From Bacteroides sp. (lineage in GTDB: Bacteria > Bacteroidota > Bacteroidia > Bacteroidales > Bacteroidaceae), in NCBI GenBank assembly GCA_023665805.1, contig JAMPDJ010000001.1, positions 124,001-188,000 of the forward strand: DNA of 64,000 bases. Direction: 5' to 3'. Below are positions 37,436 through 46,282 of the stretch, in pieces. Position numbers and translations under genes: made by a program. Numbering within the stretch: the first letter of the stretch is position 1; every line of letters starts with the position of its first letter. The notes under the pieces were generated by a model. The model had not been told where the DNA came from. It was given only the letters and a program-made list of their open reading frames with translations, and made no database searches.

Positions 37436-37491
37436 AAGCTGTAAGTCTTTGTAACTAAGCAACGTATGTTGCGATTGCCTGCACAGTGGCC

Positions 37492-37526
37492 GTGCGATAG
37501 TGCACATGGCGCGTGCGATTTCGCAC
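37492..37526. promoter_or_regulatory. Two palindromic upstream activator sites
   Basis: GTGCGATAGTGCAC (37492-37505, imperfect) and GTGCGATTTCGCAC (37513-37526, perfect) have centres 21 bp apart and lie 60-90 bp upstream of the sigma-54 promoter. That is the normal place for NtrC-type enhancer sites. A weaker related stretch occurs at about 37470-37486. Confidence 0.65.
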
Positions 37527-37622
37527 ATGCGCAAGCAGCATCGTGCGGCCTAAAGACGGGGAAAGTGGACATGGGATGGCAAAAACACTTTCCCGCGCCC
37601 TTGGGCGTTCGTTATTTTTGCG

Positions 37623-37630
37623 TACCTTTG
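37623..37630 (+). promoter_or_regulatory. Promoter -7 element of the two-component genes
   Basis: TACCTTTG at 37623-37630, 31 nt before the response-regulator ATG at 37662. Confidence 0.5.
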
Positions 37631-37661
37631 GATGGACGTAAGGTTTGCGTCATCATGAATT

Positions 37662-39031
37662 ATGGAATGCAAAGGTAAGGTACTGATAGTGGACGACAAC
37701 GAGGACGTGCTCCTGTCCTTGAACATGCTGCTGCGTCCTTGGGTGGATGCCATCCGCGTAATCAGCCGCCCTGAGAGGATAGCGGAGTTCATGGACAGCT
37801 TCGCCCCCGATGTGATACTGCTGGATATGAATTTCGGCCGGGACGTGGTCAGTGGAGAGGAAGGCTACGAATGGTTGGCGCGCATCTTGGAGAAAGACCC
37901 CACGAGCGTGGTAGTACTGATGACGGCCTACGTGGACACGGAGAAGACAGTGCGTGCCATCAAGGCAGGTGCGGTGGACTTTGTGCCTAAACCGTGGAAC
38001 AACAGGAAGATGCTGGAGACGGTGCACTCGGCAGTGGACCTCAAGCGCAGCAGGATGGCGGCCTTGCAGGCCGAGGCCTCGAACGAGCCACAGCCTTTGT
38101 CCGACAATAGGGAGGGGGTGCAAGGAAATGAGGCTTTCATAGGCGAATCACCGCAAATGCTGCTTCTGAAGGAACGCATCGCACGTGTGGCCGCTACGTC
38201 GGCCAATGTGCTGATAACCGGAGAGAACGGTGTGGGCAAGGACGTGGTGGCGCATGAATTGCACCGCCTGTCAGGCGTGGCGGACAAGCCGATAGTGTCG
38301 ATAGACCTGGGATGCATACCCGAGCAACTGTTCGAGAGCGAACTGTTCGGCCACGAGAAAGGTGCCTTCACAGGTGCGGCCTCTTCCAAGGCCGGAAGGG
38401 TGGAACTGGCCGACGGGGGACGCTCTTTCTGGACGAAATAGGCAACCTTACGCCGGCCATGCAACAGAAACTGCTGACAATGATAGAGAAACGCGAGGTT
38501 TCGCGCATAGGTTCCACAAAGATCAGGAGGGTAAACGTGCGCATAGTGGCGGCCACCAACGCCAACTTGCGTGAGCGTGTGGCGCAGGGCACCTTCCGCG
38601 AAGACCTGCTCTACAGGCTGAATACCATAGAGCTGCATGTGCCTCCATTGCGTGAACGTGGTGGCGACATATTGCTGCTGGCACGCCACTTCTGCCGGAT
38701 ATATGCAGCCAAGTACCATGTGGAGGTGCCGGAGTTCGGCCGTGAGGAGGAAAGGCAGCTGCTCCTGCATCCGTGGCATGGAAACGTGCGCGAGATGCAG
38801 CATTGCATGGAACGTATGGTGATAGACCCGTCTATGCCGCTGTTGCAGGATGCAGGAAGTGCCAACTGTGGCGGTGAGGCCTCCACACGGACATTGAATC
38901 TGGAGGAACTGGAGCGTACCGCCATACGCCGTGCCTTGGAGCGCAGCAACGGCAATATGTCGGTGGCTGCGGAGCTGCTTGGCATCACACGCTATGCCTT
39001 GTACAGAAAGATAGACAAACACGGAATCTGA
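37662..39031 (+). pseudogene. NtrC-type sigma-54 response regulator, broken by a -1 frameshift
   Basis: The first part (37662-38441) encodes a receiver domain with phosphoacceptor Asp55 (VILLDMN) and the start of the AAA+ domain (Walker A GENGVGKD, sigma-54 loop GAFTGA). At 38415-38419 the tract has five G where six are needed to read ADGGTLFLDEIGN. The frame therefore runs into TAG at 38439. The rest of the AAA+ domain and the C-terminal Fis-type HTH (NMSVAAELLGITRYALYRK) continue in another frame to 39031. Everything else is intact, so the break is recent, a reversible tract change, or a sequencing error. Its natural target is the sigma-54 promoter upstream. Confidence 0.85.
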
Positions 39032-40227
39032 TGGGACTTTGGCAACACATATTATATAATAGGAGCACGCGACGGCTGCGACAGATGCTGGAGTCTGTGA
39101 GGATGCGCGACTTCAGCCTGCAATATGCCACGGAGCACCTGCATGGCGAGGAGAGGCGCATGGCGGAGGAGATAAATGCCGTGATAATGGAATTCCGCGA
39201 GACGGAACAACGCCGTGAGGGAGAGTCGCACTTCTACGATGCCCTGTTGTCCAAGGTGGAAGCCATGCTCATAGCCACCGATGATGCCGGGAGGGTGCGG
39301 TGGATGAACCGTGCTGCGGTGGATGGGCTGTGTGGATTCATGTTCGAGTCCTTTGACAGCCTGGCCGCATTGCATCCGTATTTGCCACAGAGACTGAGGG
39401 ACTTGAAGGAGGGTACGCCGCAACTGATGTCATTTACCACTGTACCTGGAGAAGAAAGGCAATATGCGGCATCAAGGACTTGTCTATATGTGCGTGGTAT
39501 CGCATATTGTCTGTACAGTCTGCAAAGCGTGGAGCCTATTATGAGGCAAGGAGAGATGATGGCTCAACAGCGCTTGATGCGCATTCTTACTCACGAGATA
39601 ATGAATTCGCTCAGTCCTATTGCCTCTTTGTCAGAAACTTTGGGTTATGCCTTGGCAGATGGCAATGAAGACATGCGCCTGCCAGATGACGAGATACACA
39701 GGGCATTGGAGGTTATAAGCCGCAGGGCAAACGGACTGATACGTTTTGTGGAGAGGTACAGGCAGGTGTCTGGAATAGCCATGCCTGAGATGAAGGCTGT
39801 CAATGTAGGGGAATTCGTGAATGGGCTAACGAGTGTTGCCAGCTCCATTGCTGGAGACAAGTGTCGCGTGTGCTGGGATGTGAAATGCCATGATGCAGTG
39901 GTGAATCTGGACTGCTCACAGATGGAACAGGTGCTTATCAACTTGCTGAAGAATGCCGTGGAGGCAGGAGCGACGTGCATTTGGGTGAGGCTCGTTTCCA
40001 CGGAGGACGGCCGATGGCTGTTGCTGTCCGTTGAGGACAATGGTGCAGGCATAGACCGGCATGCCACGGAAAACGTGTTCACGCCATTCTTTTCCACCAA
40101 GCCTGAGGGGCAGGGGATAGGTCTGGCCGTGTGCAGGCAGATTGTCTCCAACCATGGCGGAATGATAGGTATGGAGCCAGGTAATGGCGGTAAAGGGACA
40201 CGCTTTACCGTTCGTCTGCCCCTGTGA
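39031..40227 (+). CDS. Sensor histidine kinase partnered with the NtrC-type regulator
   Basis: 398 residues. A coiled-coil-like N-terminus leads into a PAS-like domain (about 70-165), then a HisKA-type segment with phosphoacceptor His188 (RILTHEIMNSLSPI). The HATPase domain has an N box (QVLINLLKNAVEAG), G1 VEDNGAGI, F box VFTPFFSTK and G2 GQGIGLAVCRQI. No membrane segment is visible, so it is probably cytoplasmic. The start overlaps the regulator stop by one base. The open reading frame is intact although its partner is frameshifted. Confidence 0.92.
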   Translation: MGLWQHILYNRSTRRLRQMLESVRMRDFSLQYATEHLHGEERRMAEEINAVIMEFRETEQRREGESHFYDALLSKVEAMLIATDDAGRVRWMNRAAVDGLCGFMFESFDSLAALHPYLPQRLRDLKEGTPQLMSFTTVPGEERQYAASRTCLYVRGIAYCLYSLQSVEPIMRQGEMMAQQRLMRILTHEIMNSLSPIASLSETLGYALADGNEDMRLPDDEIHRALEVISRRANGLIRFVERYRQVSGIAMPEMKAVNVGEFVNGLTSVASSIAGDKCRVCWDVKCHDAVVNLDCSQMEQVLINLLKNAVEAGATCIWVRLVSTEDGRWLLLSVEDNGAGIDRHATENVFTPFFSTKPEGQGIGLAVCRQIVSNHGGMIGMEPGNGGKGTRFTVRLPL

Positions 40228-41320
40228 GCGTGATGACGTCTATTTCGGGCCATGCTCCAAGGCGGAAGGGTACGTTGCTGCCTGTGCCCGTGCTGACATA
40301 TAGCGACTGGTCTGCATGGTTGTACAGACCTCCCCATTCTGGATAGATTAGAGCCGATGGTGAATAGTTGCCAATACGCAACTGCATGGCATGGGTGTGG
40401 CCGGAGAGGGTCAGGGCTATGTCGGTATGGCCGGCCACGGCATGTCGCCAGAATGACGGGTCGTGGCTGAGCAGTATTTTGAATGTCCCCTTGTGCAGGC
40501 GGTTCATTGCCTTGGGCAGATTGGCACGTTGGGGAAATGGTGGCTTGCCGCCGTTCTCTATGCCGAGTATGGCGATGGAGTCGGATTGGTGGCGCACTAT
40601 GATATGCTCGTTCAGCAATACTTGCCAGCCCATTTGCCGTTGCATGGCAATCAGTTCCTGTGTTTGTGCGTGTGGTGGACGTTGGGCATCACGGGTACCG
40701 TATGTACAATAGTCATGGTTGCCCAGAATGGATACGATGCCGTCCTTGGCATGCAGCTGTGAAAGAGCAGGGAGGAAGCGTGGCAGTTCGTCGGATGAGA
40801 GGTTTACAATGTCACCGGTGAAGACTATCAGGTCGGGACATTGTGCGTTGACCTGTTCCACGATTCTGTCTATCATGTGCGGTGCTGTGGCGTAGGTACC
40901 TATATGGAGATCCGAGATGTGCACTATGCGGTATCCTTGGAATGATGCAGGCAAATGTTGGCATGCTATGGAAACATGACGTACGACGAGATGCCTCCAG
41001 CCGAAGAGAAAGCCGAAGAGGACTATGGCAATAAGCCCTGCTCGTACAGCGATTCCTATGCGTGGCAGGTGCATCAGTACAAATACGGTGTGAAACCAAC
41101 GCGGTATGTATGCCACCAGGAAAATGCAGATGATGAGTACGAACATCCATGAGGCAGAATATCCTGACACCCGTAAAAACAGGAGAGAGCACAATATCGC
41201 AGGGGCGAACCAATGGACATGTCGCCATGGGGCCGGATAGTGGCATGCCACGTTGTACCACAGGTATACGTCGGAGAGAATGGACAGGATGAGTGTGATG
41301 ATGAGTATGCGAAGAACCAT
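40205..41320 (-). CDS. Membrane-anchored calcineurin-like metallophosphoesterase
   Basis: 371 residues with four or five N-terminal hydrophobic segments (to about residue 112), then a phosphoesterase domain with all five metal motifs: HISDLHIG, FTGDIVN, LGNHDY, LSHDPSFW and LSGHTHAMQ. The YkuE/YaeI-type relatives act on lipid-linked or UDP-linked phosphoesters at the membrane; the substrate here is not assigned. The 3' end overlaps the convergent kinase gene by 23 bp. Confidence 0.9.
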   Translation of the reverse strand: MVLRILIITLILSILSDVYLWYNVACHYPAPWRHVHWFAPAILCSLLFLRVSGYSASWMFVLIICIFLVAYIPRWFHTVFVLMHLPRIGIAVRAGLIAIVLFGFLFGWRHLVVRHVSIACQHLPASFQGYRIVHISDLHIGTYATAPHMIDRIVEQVNAQCPDLIVFTGDIVNLSSDELPRFLPALSQLHAKDGIVSILGNHDYCTYGTRDAQRPPHAQTQELIAMQRQMGWQVLLNEHIIVRHQSDSIAILGIENGGKPPFPQRANLPKAMNRLHKGTFKILLSHDPSFWRHAVAGHTDIALTLSGHTHAMQLRIGNYSPSALIYPEWGGLYNHADQSLYVSTGTGSNVPFRLGAWPEIDVITLTGADER

Positions 41321-41353
41321 GGTAATGAAGTTATGTTTCTATGGCTAATGATG

Positions 41354-41488
41354 TTATTCTTCTTTTGACTCTTCCTCTTTCAAGGCGGCAAACGGGGCGA
41401 ACTGAGCGGCTCTGGCTTCCATGCTCATACGTTTGCGTCCTCGTGGATTCCAGTGAGGCAGGTCTATTATATCGTCGTAGTTGGTCAT
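41354..41488 (-). CDS. Small protein with RAAQFAPFAAL motif, coupled to the Y-family polymerase
   Basis: 44 residues read from the ATG at 41488: RGRKRMSMEARAAQFAPFAA is the core, followed by an acidic tail. The start overlaps the polymerase stop (ATGA), so translation is coupled. The RMSxxxRAAQFAPFAAL pattern is what I know from YolD-like small proteins encoded beside UvrX/UmuC-type polymerases in Firmicutes. I infer it is the polymerase's accessory factor. Too short for most gene finders. Confidence 0.75.
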   Translation of the reverse strand: MTNYDDIIDLPHWNPRGRKRMSMEARAAQFAPFAALKEEESKEE

Positions 41489-42912
41489 TTGTGATGTCCT
41501 CCTATAGTGCTGTTGCGTTCGCGGCCTGTTGCTCCTTTTTCGAAGTTTATTCCTTTAAGCAAGGCGTTCTTGCCATAACGTTGGCGGATGGAGAGGGAGG
41601 CCTGCATCAGGCGGCGTTCCTTTTCCTGTTGTTCTTTATCCTCTGCTGATTCGCTGTTGCCTGAAGGCATATCGGCAAACAGGTCCAACTGGATTGCTTG
41701 ACCTTTATGAGGCTTGTTTGGGGCCGTAGACTCCAAGACGGCATTGCCTGCGGTGAGTGTAAGTCTGCGTATAAGCAGATTGCCATTGGCTATGTGTCTG
41801 AAGAGTTGCATGGTGGCATTGGTGATATGTTGGGCCAAGGATGTGGGATGCTCCAAGGTCAGGCTGCCGTGGGAATGAGTTGGGACCATGCGCCCGTAGC
41901 GGTCGGTGGTTACAGGACCATCGTATAGGACACGTATTTCCTGGCGGGTGAGGTTCTCGATGTCGTATCCAATAGTCAGGATTATTTGGTTTGCCAACAT
42001 ATGTTTTGCCAGCAGGTCAAGTGAAAGCGATTCCGCCATTTCTCTGGCAATCACGAGTGCCTCGTTTGTCGTATAAGGTCTGCTGAGGACTTGACCGCAG
42101 GAAATGGACGATGACTTGGGACGGTAGGTCTTGATGTCGCTGATGCGGCAAGGCTCCCATCCCCAGGCATGGTCTATGAGAAGTTCGGCATTGACTCCGA
42201 ATAGCTTGTAGAGCAATTCTTCGCTGGATAGGGACATGCGTGCCAGTTGGCCCATGGTGTGTACGCCGTAGCGTGCCAGCTTTTCGGCCGTGCGTCGTCC
42301 CACACGCCAAAAATCAGTCAGCGGGGTATGGTTCCATAGTTGTTTCCTGTAATCCTGCTCCGAAAGTTGTGCTATGCGCGCCCCGTTCTTGTCGGCTGGT
42401 ATGTGCTTGGCCACAATGTCCATGGCTACTTTGGCAAGGTACATGTTTTCGCCTATTCCTGCAGTGGCGGTAATACCTGTGGTACTGAGTACATCCTTTA
42501 TGATTGTGGTGGCAAGGTCATAGGCATTGGCTTTGCTGATTAAAGTGTAATCGGTGATGTCCATGAAGACTTCGTCCACAGAATAACGGTGTATGTCCTC
42601 GGGAGCGACGTACTTGGTATACACATCCATGATTCTACGACTGTATTCCAGATAAAGGGCCATGCGTGGCGGTGTGACGATGTATTCAAGACGGTCTGCC
42701 TTTTGGCGAACCTCCCATAGTCTGGGTCTGCCGGGGATGCCCAATGCCTTGAGGGCTGGTGTTACGGCAAGGCAGATGGTCTTGTCAGTGCGGCTTTCAT
42801 CTGCCACAACCAAACGTGCTGTGAGCGGATTAAGTCCGCGCTCCACGCATTCTACGGAAGCATAGAATGACTTTAGGTCTATGGCAATGTATGTACGCTG
42901 TGTGGAATGCAT
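41485..42912 (-). CDS. Y-family translesion DNA polymerase (UmuC/DinB-like)
   Basis: 475 residues. The palm begins YIAIDLKSFYASVECVERG with the first metal Asp. The catalytic SVDE motif lies in HRYSVDEVFMDITDY near residue 110. Fingers and thumb follow (HhH segment with YGVHTMGQLARMSL), then a little-finger domain. The C-terminal extension of about 60 residues is charged and ends without a recognisable beta-clamp motif that I can assign. It bypasses damaged bases, normally under SOS control, but I see no obvious LexA box. It is coupled to the small protein downstream. Confidence 0.92.
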   Translation of the reverse strand: MHSTQRTYIAIDLKSFYASVECVERGLNPLTARLVVADESRTDKTICLAVTPALKALGIPGRPRLWEVRQKADRLEYIVTPPRMALYLEYSRRIMDVYTKYVAPEDIHRYSVDEVFMDITDYTLISKANAYDLATTIIKDVLSTTGITATAGIGENMYLAKVAMDIVAKHIPADKNGARIAQLSEQDYRKQLWNHTPLTDFWRVGRRTAEKLARYGVHTMGQLARMSLSSEELLYKLFGVNAELLIDHAWGWEPCRISDIKTYRPKSSSISCGQVLSRPYTTNEALVIAREMAESLSLDLLAKHMLANQIILTIGYDIENLTRQEIRVLYDGPVTTDRYGRMVPTHSHGSLTLEHPTSLAQHITNATMQLFRHIANGNLLIRRLTLTAGNAVLESTAPNKPHKGQAIQLDLFADMPSGNSESAEDKEQQEKERRLMQASLSIRQRYGKNALLKGINFEKGATGRERNSTIGGHHK

Positions 42913-43450
42913 GTTTTAGTCCTGTTTATATCTTCCGCGAGCATCATACCTTTGCGTTGCCTTTGTTCGTTGTGTAGTTGATTCATATGTGTGGTTAGGC
43001 CTATAATGTGTTATGTATTAAGTAAGCATCGAGAATTAGTTTATACCATTCTTCAAGATTCTCAATCCGATTCTCGTTCTTGCTCATCAGTCATTATGGA
43101 CTCTCATGACTCCATCTTCGTAAGATTGACACTCAGCCCGATAGCCTCAAATAACGATATAAACTAATTTCCGCTACTTACTTAGAAAATAAGACAATAG
43201 GAATGTCTATGTCTTTTTATTGGTAATAATGGGGAGGTACTGGCATTGAACTTGTTCTACACTTGCAATATGACAAGGAAAGTGAAGAAATGGCTCAGTT
43301 CTGTGTCTGAAATATCGTCAAGCTGTTGCATAAACGTGTTGGGTTATCAGAGTCTATTCAGGTTCCTTCTCGATGATTGGGTGGATCCTGAGCATGTCCA
43401 ATTGTGGTATGGTAGTTTTTTACATGGCACAGGTATGTTTATCAAACATG
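42913..43450. other. Intergenic region with a 166-bp inverted-repeat element
   Basis: About 540 bp between the polymerase (start at 42912) and the end of the HU gene. Open frames here lack family features. The only structured content is the inverted-repeat element at 43019-43184. Confidence 0.55.
43019..43184. repeat. MITE-like inverted-repeat element, 166 bp
   Basis: The outer 27 bp at each end are inverted copies: TAAGTAAG then ATTAGTTTATA on the left (43019-43045), TATAAACTAAT then CTTACTTA on the right (43158-43184). Between the two perfect blocks the arms differ. The interior has no coding capacity but holds a smaller AGTCAT/ATGACT pairing. It could be a miniature transposable element. 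No clear target duplication is seen. Confidence 0.55.
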
Positions 43451-43735
43451 TCAATAGTGCTTACGACTATAGTACTCTATGCTGTTAGAGGCTTTGAAGG
43501 TAATTTTGTCTCTTGCTTCGATGGTAATCTTTTCTCCGGTTTGTGGATTGAAGCCGATGCGTTCGTTTTGATGTTTGATAAAGAATCGTCCAAAGTCAGC
43601 AATAGAGATTTCTTCTTTTGTGTTGCTCAGACAATCAGCCATGATGCCAAAAACTGCATCAACTGTTGTTGCTGCCTCTGCCTTGCTTTTGCCTGTCCGT
43701 TCTGCTACGGCAGATATTAGTTCACTTCTGTTCAT
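43451..43735 (-). CDS. HU-family DNA-binding protein
   Basis: 94 residues, the typical HU/IHF length. It begins MNRSELISAVAERTGKSKAEA and has the conserved core ISIADFGRFFIKHQNERIGFNPQTGEKITI. The DNA-binding beta-arm has the canonical RIGFNPQTGEKI tip with the intercalating Pro. It bends and compacts DNA as a dimer. It is a single gene downstream of a strong terminator. Confidence 0.94.
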   Translation of the reverse strand: MNRSELISAVAERTGKSKAEAATTVDAVFGIMADCLSNTKEEISIADFGRFFIKHQNERIGFNPQTGEKITIEARDKITFKASNSIEYYSRKHY

Positions 43736-43764
43736 GTGGTAATTTGTCTTGATTGGAGGAGTCG

Positions 43765-43800
43765 AAAAAATCTCCTATAGCCATATAGGCCATAGGAGAT
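43765..43800 (-). terminator. Terminator of the NifU-like/GGGtGRT operon
   Basis: On the minus strand ATCTCCTAT-G-GCC/GGC-T-ATAGGAGAT forms a stem followed by six T residues (complement of 43765-43770). Confidence 0.85.
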
Positions 43801-43859
43801 GGAATATGTTAGTTAATTACTTTATGTTGTCAATGGTAAGTACCAGACTTCGTGTGTAA

Positions 43860-44879
43860 TTACTTTTTGTTGAGATAGAGGTCGGCCTGTACTGCGCATG
43901 CTACTGAACAGCCAACCATTGGGTTGTTGCCAATGCCCAAGAAGCCCATCATCTCTACGTGTGCGGGAACTGAAGAAGAACCTGCGAACTGGGCATCGGA
44001 GTGCATACGGCCCAAGGTGTCGGTCATACCGTATGAAGCGGGACCTGCGGCCATATTGTCGGGGTGCAATGTACGGCCTGTACCACCACCTGAAGCTACG
44101 CTGAAGTAAGCCTTGCCAGCGCGAATACGCTCCTTCTTGTAGGTTCCTGCCGTAGGGTGCTGGAAGCGGGTTGGGTTGGTAGAGTTGCCTGTGATGGAAA
44201 CGTCTACATCCTCATGCCACATGATAGCGACGCCTTCACGAACATCATCGGCACCATAGCAGTTTACGGCAGCGCGAGGACCGTTGCTGTATGCTGTCTT
44301 GTTGACAACCTTCAACTCGCCAGTGAAGTAGTCGAATTTTGTCTGAACATAGGTGAAACCGTTGATACGGCTGATAATCATTGCTGCGTCTTTGCCGAGG
44401 CCGTTAAGGATGCAGCGAAGGGGCTTGTCGGCTGGTCTTGACTTGTTGGCCATCTGTGCAATCTTGATGGCTCCTTCTGCTGCGGCGAAAGACTCGTGAC
44501 CTGCAAGGAATGCAAAACATTTGGTTTCCGGAGAGAGCAGACGTGCTGCAAGCTCGCCATGGCCGATACCTACTTTGCGGTCATCTGCAACAGAACCGGG
44601 AATACAGAAACTCTGCAGGCCCTCGCCAATATAGTTGGCAGCCTCTACGGCATCCTTTGCTTTTTCCTTGAGGGCAATGGCTGTACCTACAACATAAGCC
44701 CACTTGGCATTCTCAAAGCAAATCATCTGTGTCTCCTCACATGTCTTGTAAGGGTCGATGCCGGCTGCATCACAAATCTCATTAGCCTCTTCGATGGAGG
44801 CGATGCCGTGTTTGTTAAGGCAAGCAAGAATCTGCTTGATACGACGGTCCTGTGACTCGAATTTTACTTCTCTAATCAT
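43860..44879 (-). CDS. GGGtGRT protein
   Basis: 339 residues of the family named for its glycine motif, here SVASGGGTGRTLHPDN. It is conserved in many anaerobes and always found near an iron-sulfur scaffold-like gene; no reaction is established. The gene lies 20 bp after the NifU-like gene on the same strand and shares its terminator. No signal peptide or membrane segment is visible. A role linked to iron-sulfur handling is inferred only from the pairing. Confidence 0.88.
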   Translation of the reverse strand: MIREVKFESQDRRIKQILACLNKHGIASIEEANEICDAAGIDPYKTCEETQMICFENAKWAYVVGTAIALKEKAKDAVEAANYIGEGLQSFCIPGSVADDRKVGIGHGELAARLLSPETKCFAFLAGHESFAAAEGAIKIAQMANKSRPADKPLRCILNGLGKDAAMIISRINGFTYVQTKFDYFTGELKVVNKTAYSNGPRAAVNCYGADDVREGVAIMWHEDVDVSITGNSTNPTRFQHPTAGTYKKERIRAGKAYFSVASGGGTGRTLHPDNMAAGPASYGMTDTLGRMHSDAQFAGSSSVPAHVEMMGFLGIGNNPMVGCSVACAVQADLYLNKK

Positions 44880-44899
44880 AGTCTTCTTCCTCCAATTTA

Positions 44900-45601
44900 T
44901 TAGTCCTTACGGGGGTCAATACTCTTGACGGCTCCATCCTCGGCCTTGGTGCGGCCATATGTACCAGTAACACTCTTAAGGGCCTCGTTGGCATCCATAC
45001 CCTTCTTGATGGCATCCATGAATTTACCCATGTGTACAAACTCGTAACCACAGACCTGATCGTCCTTGTCCAGGAACATCTTGCTAATGTATCCTTCTGT
45101 CAACTGGAGGTAACGTGTACCTTTCAACTTGGTACCGTAGAGGGTGCCTGTCTGTGAAATCAGACCCTTGCCAAGGTCTTCCATGCCTGCACCTATGGTC
45201 AAACCGCCCTCAGAGAAAGCAGACTGTGTACGACCGTAGACAATCTGCAAGAACAGTTCGCGCATTGCGGTATTGATAGCATCGCATACCAAGTCGGTAT
45301 TCAAAGCCTCCAAAATGGTCTTGCCTGGCAAAATCTCGCTGGCCATGGCGGCGGAGTGGGTCATGCCTGAGCAACCAATGGTTTCTACGAGGCACTCCTC
45401 TATGATACCTTCCTTGACATTCAAAGTCAATTTGCAGGCACCCTGTTGGGGAGCACACCATCCCACACCGTGGGTAAGACCGCTGATGTCCTTGATTTCT
45501 TTTGCTTGCACCCACTTACCCTCTTCGGGAATGGGGGCAGGACCATGGTTGGGGCCTTTTGCCACACAACACATGTTCTGTACTTCGTGTGTGTACTGCA
45601 T
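44900..45601 (-). CDS. NifU/IscU-like iron-sulfur scaffold protein
   Basis: 233 residues. It contains the scaffold-type pattern GLTHGVGWCAPQQGACKLTL and ECLVETIGCSGMTHSAAMASEIL, with cysteines positioned like those of IscU-type proteins, and a C-terminal extension of about 90 residues. It precedes the GGGtGRT gene by 20 bp, the usual arrangement of this pair. It may build or deliver a cluster to its partner; the details are unknown. Confidence 0.82.
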   Translation of the reverse strand: MQYTHEVQNMCCVAKGPNHGPAPIPEEGKWVQAKEIKDISGLTHGVGWCAPQQGACKLTLNVKEGIIEECLVETIGCSGMTHSAAMASEILPGKTILEALNTDLVCDAINTAMRELFLQIVYGRTQSAFSEGGLTIGAGMEDLGKGLISQTGTLYGTKLKGTRYLQLTEGYISKMFLDKDDQVCGYEFVHMGKFMDAIKKGMDANEALKSVTGTYGRTKAEDGAVKSIDPRKD

Positions 45602-45663
45602 AATGTTTTGTTGTATTGGTTGTTTTGTAGTGTTTTAAGTGAGTCCGTCACTTTTTCCGTTTA

Positions 45664-45671
45664 CAAAAATA
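45664..45671 (-). promoter_or_regulatory. Promoter -7 element of the NifU-like/GGGtGRT operon
   Basis: TATTTTTG on the minus strand (45671-45664), giving a leader of about 55 nt. Confidence 0.45.
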
Positions 45672-45766
45672 GTCATTTTTGGGTATCATAGCAAGGATTT
45701 GCACGATATTTTATCACCTCGGTTGCAAAAACAATACATTATAATCATCGTGTCCTCGTTTTTTCG

Positions 45767-45774
45767 TATCTTTG
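45767..45774 (+). promoter_or_regulatory. Promoter -7 element of smpB
   Basis: TATCTTTG at 45767-45774. The predicted transcript start falls about 45781, only about 3 nt before the ATG at 45784, so the mRNA would be nearly leaderless. Confidence 0.5.
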
Positions 45775-45783
45775 GCATCGATT

Positions 45784-46254
45784 ATGAGTAAGAAGGAAGT
45801 CAAATCCAAGGCTGTGAATATACGAAACAAACGTGCTTCGTTTGATTTCGCTTTGTTCGATGACTATACGGCCGGTATAGTGCTTACCGGTACAGAAATC
45901 AAGAGTATTCGCCAGGGCAAGGCCTCTTTGGTGGATACGTTTTGTTATGTGCATAATGGTGAATTGTGGGTGAAAAATATGTATGTGGCTCATTATGAGC
46001 AGGGATCATATAACAATCATGTGGAACGTCGTGACCGTAAGTTATTGCTCAATAAGCGAGAAATACGTAAGATACAGCAGACGGTGAAGCAACCGGGATT
46101 CAGCATAGTTCCTACCTTATTATATATAAACGGTGACGGACTGGCGAAACTGGATATTAGTATTGCGCGTGGCAAGAAAGAATTCGACAAGCGTGAAACA
46201 TTGAAGGAAAAGGAGGACAGACGTCAGATGGATCGTGCTGTCAAGAAGTGGTAG
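45784..46254 (+). CDS. smpB: SsrA-binding protein SmpB
   Basis: 156 residues starting [22 protein letters not shown]. The family core [25 protein letters not shown] and the basic C-terminal tail ([15 protein letters not shown]) are both present. With tmRNA it rescues stalled ribosomes. I chose 45784 over the in-frame ATG at 45772 because the latter overlaps the -7 promoter element. The DUF4375 gene follows. Confidence 0.95.
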   Translation: MSKKEVKSKAVNIRNKRASFDFALFDDYTAGIVLTGTEIKSIRQGKASLVDTFCYVHNGELWVKNMYVAHYEQGSYNNHVERRDRKLLLNKREIRKIQQTVKQPGFSIVPTLLYINGDGLAKLDISIARGKKEFDKRETLKEKEDRRQMDRAVKKW

Positions 46255-46282
46255 TTTCAAAGCCAAATACGTCTTTAATTTT

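Noticed and set aside
43019..43184. Invertible (phase-variable) promoter
   Set aside because: The arms fit an invertible segment in size, but no -7 promoter element points out of it toward a surface gene and no invertase gene lies nearby. A MITE-like element is simpler.
43246..43720. Two plus-strand ORFs (80 and 115 residues) near the HU gene
   Set aside because: The longer is antisense to the HU gene and the shorter runs into it; neither has a promoter or recognisable domain.
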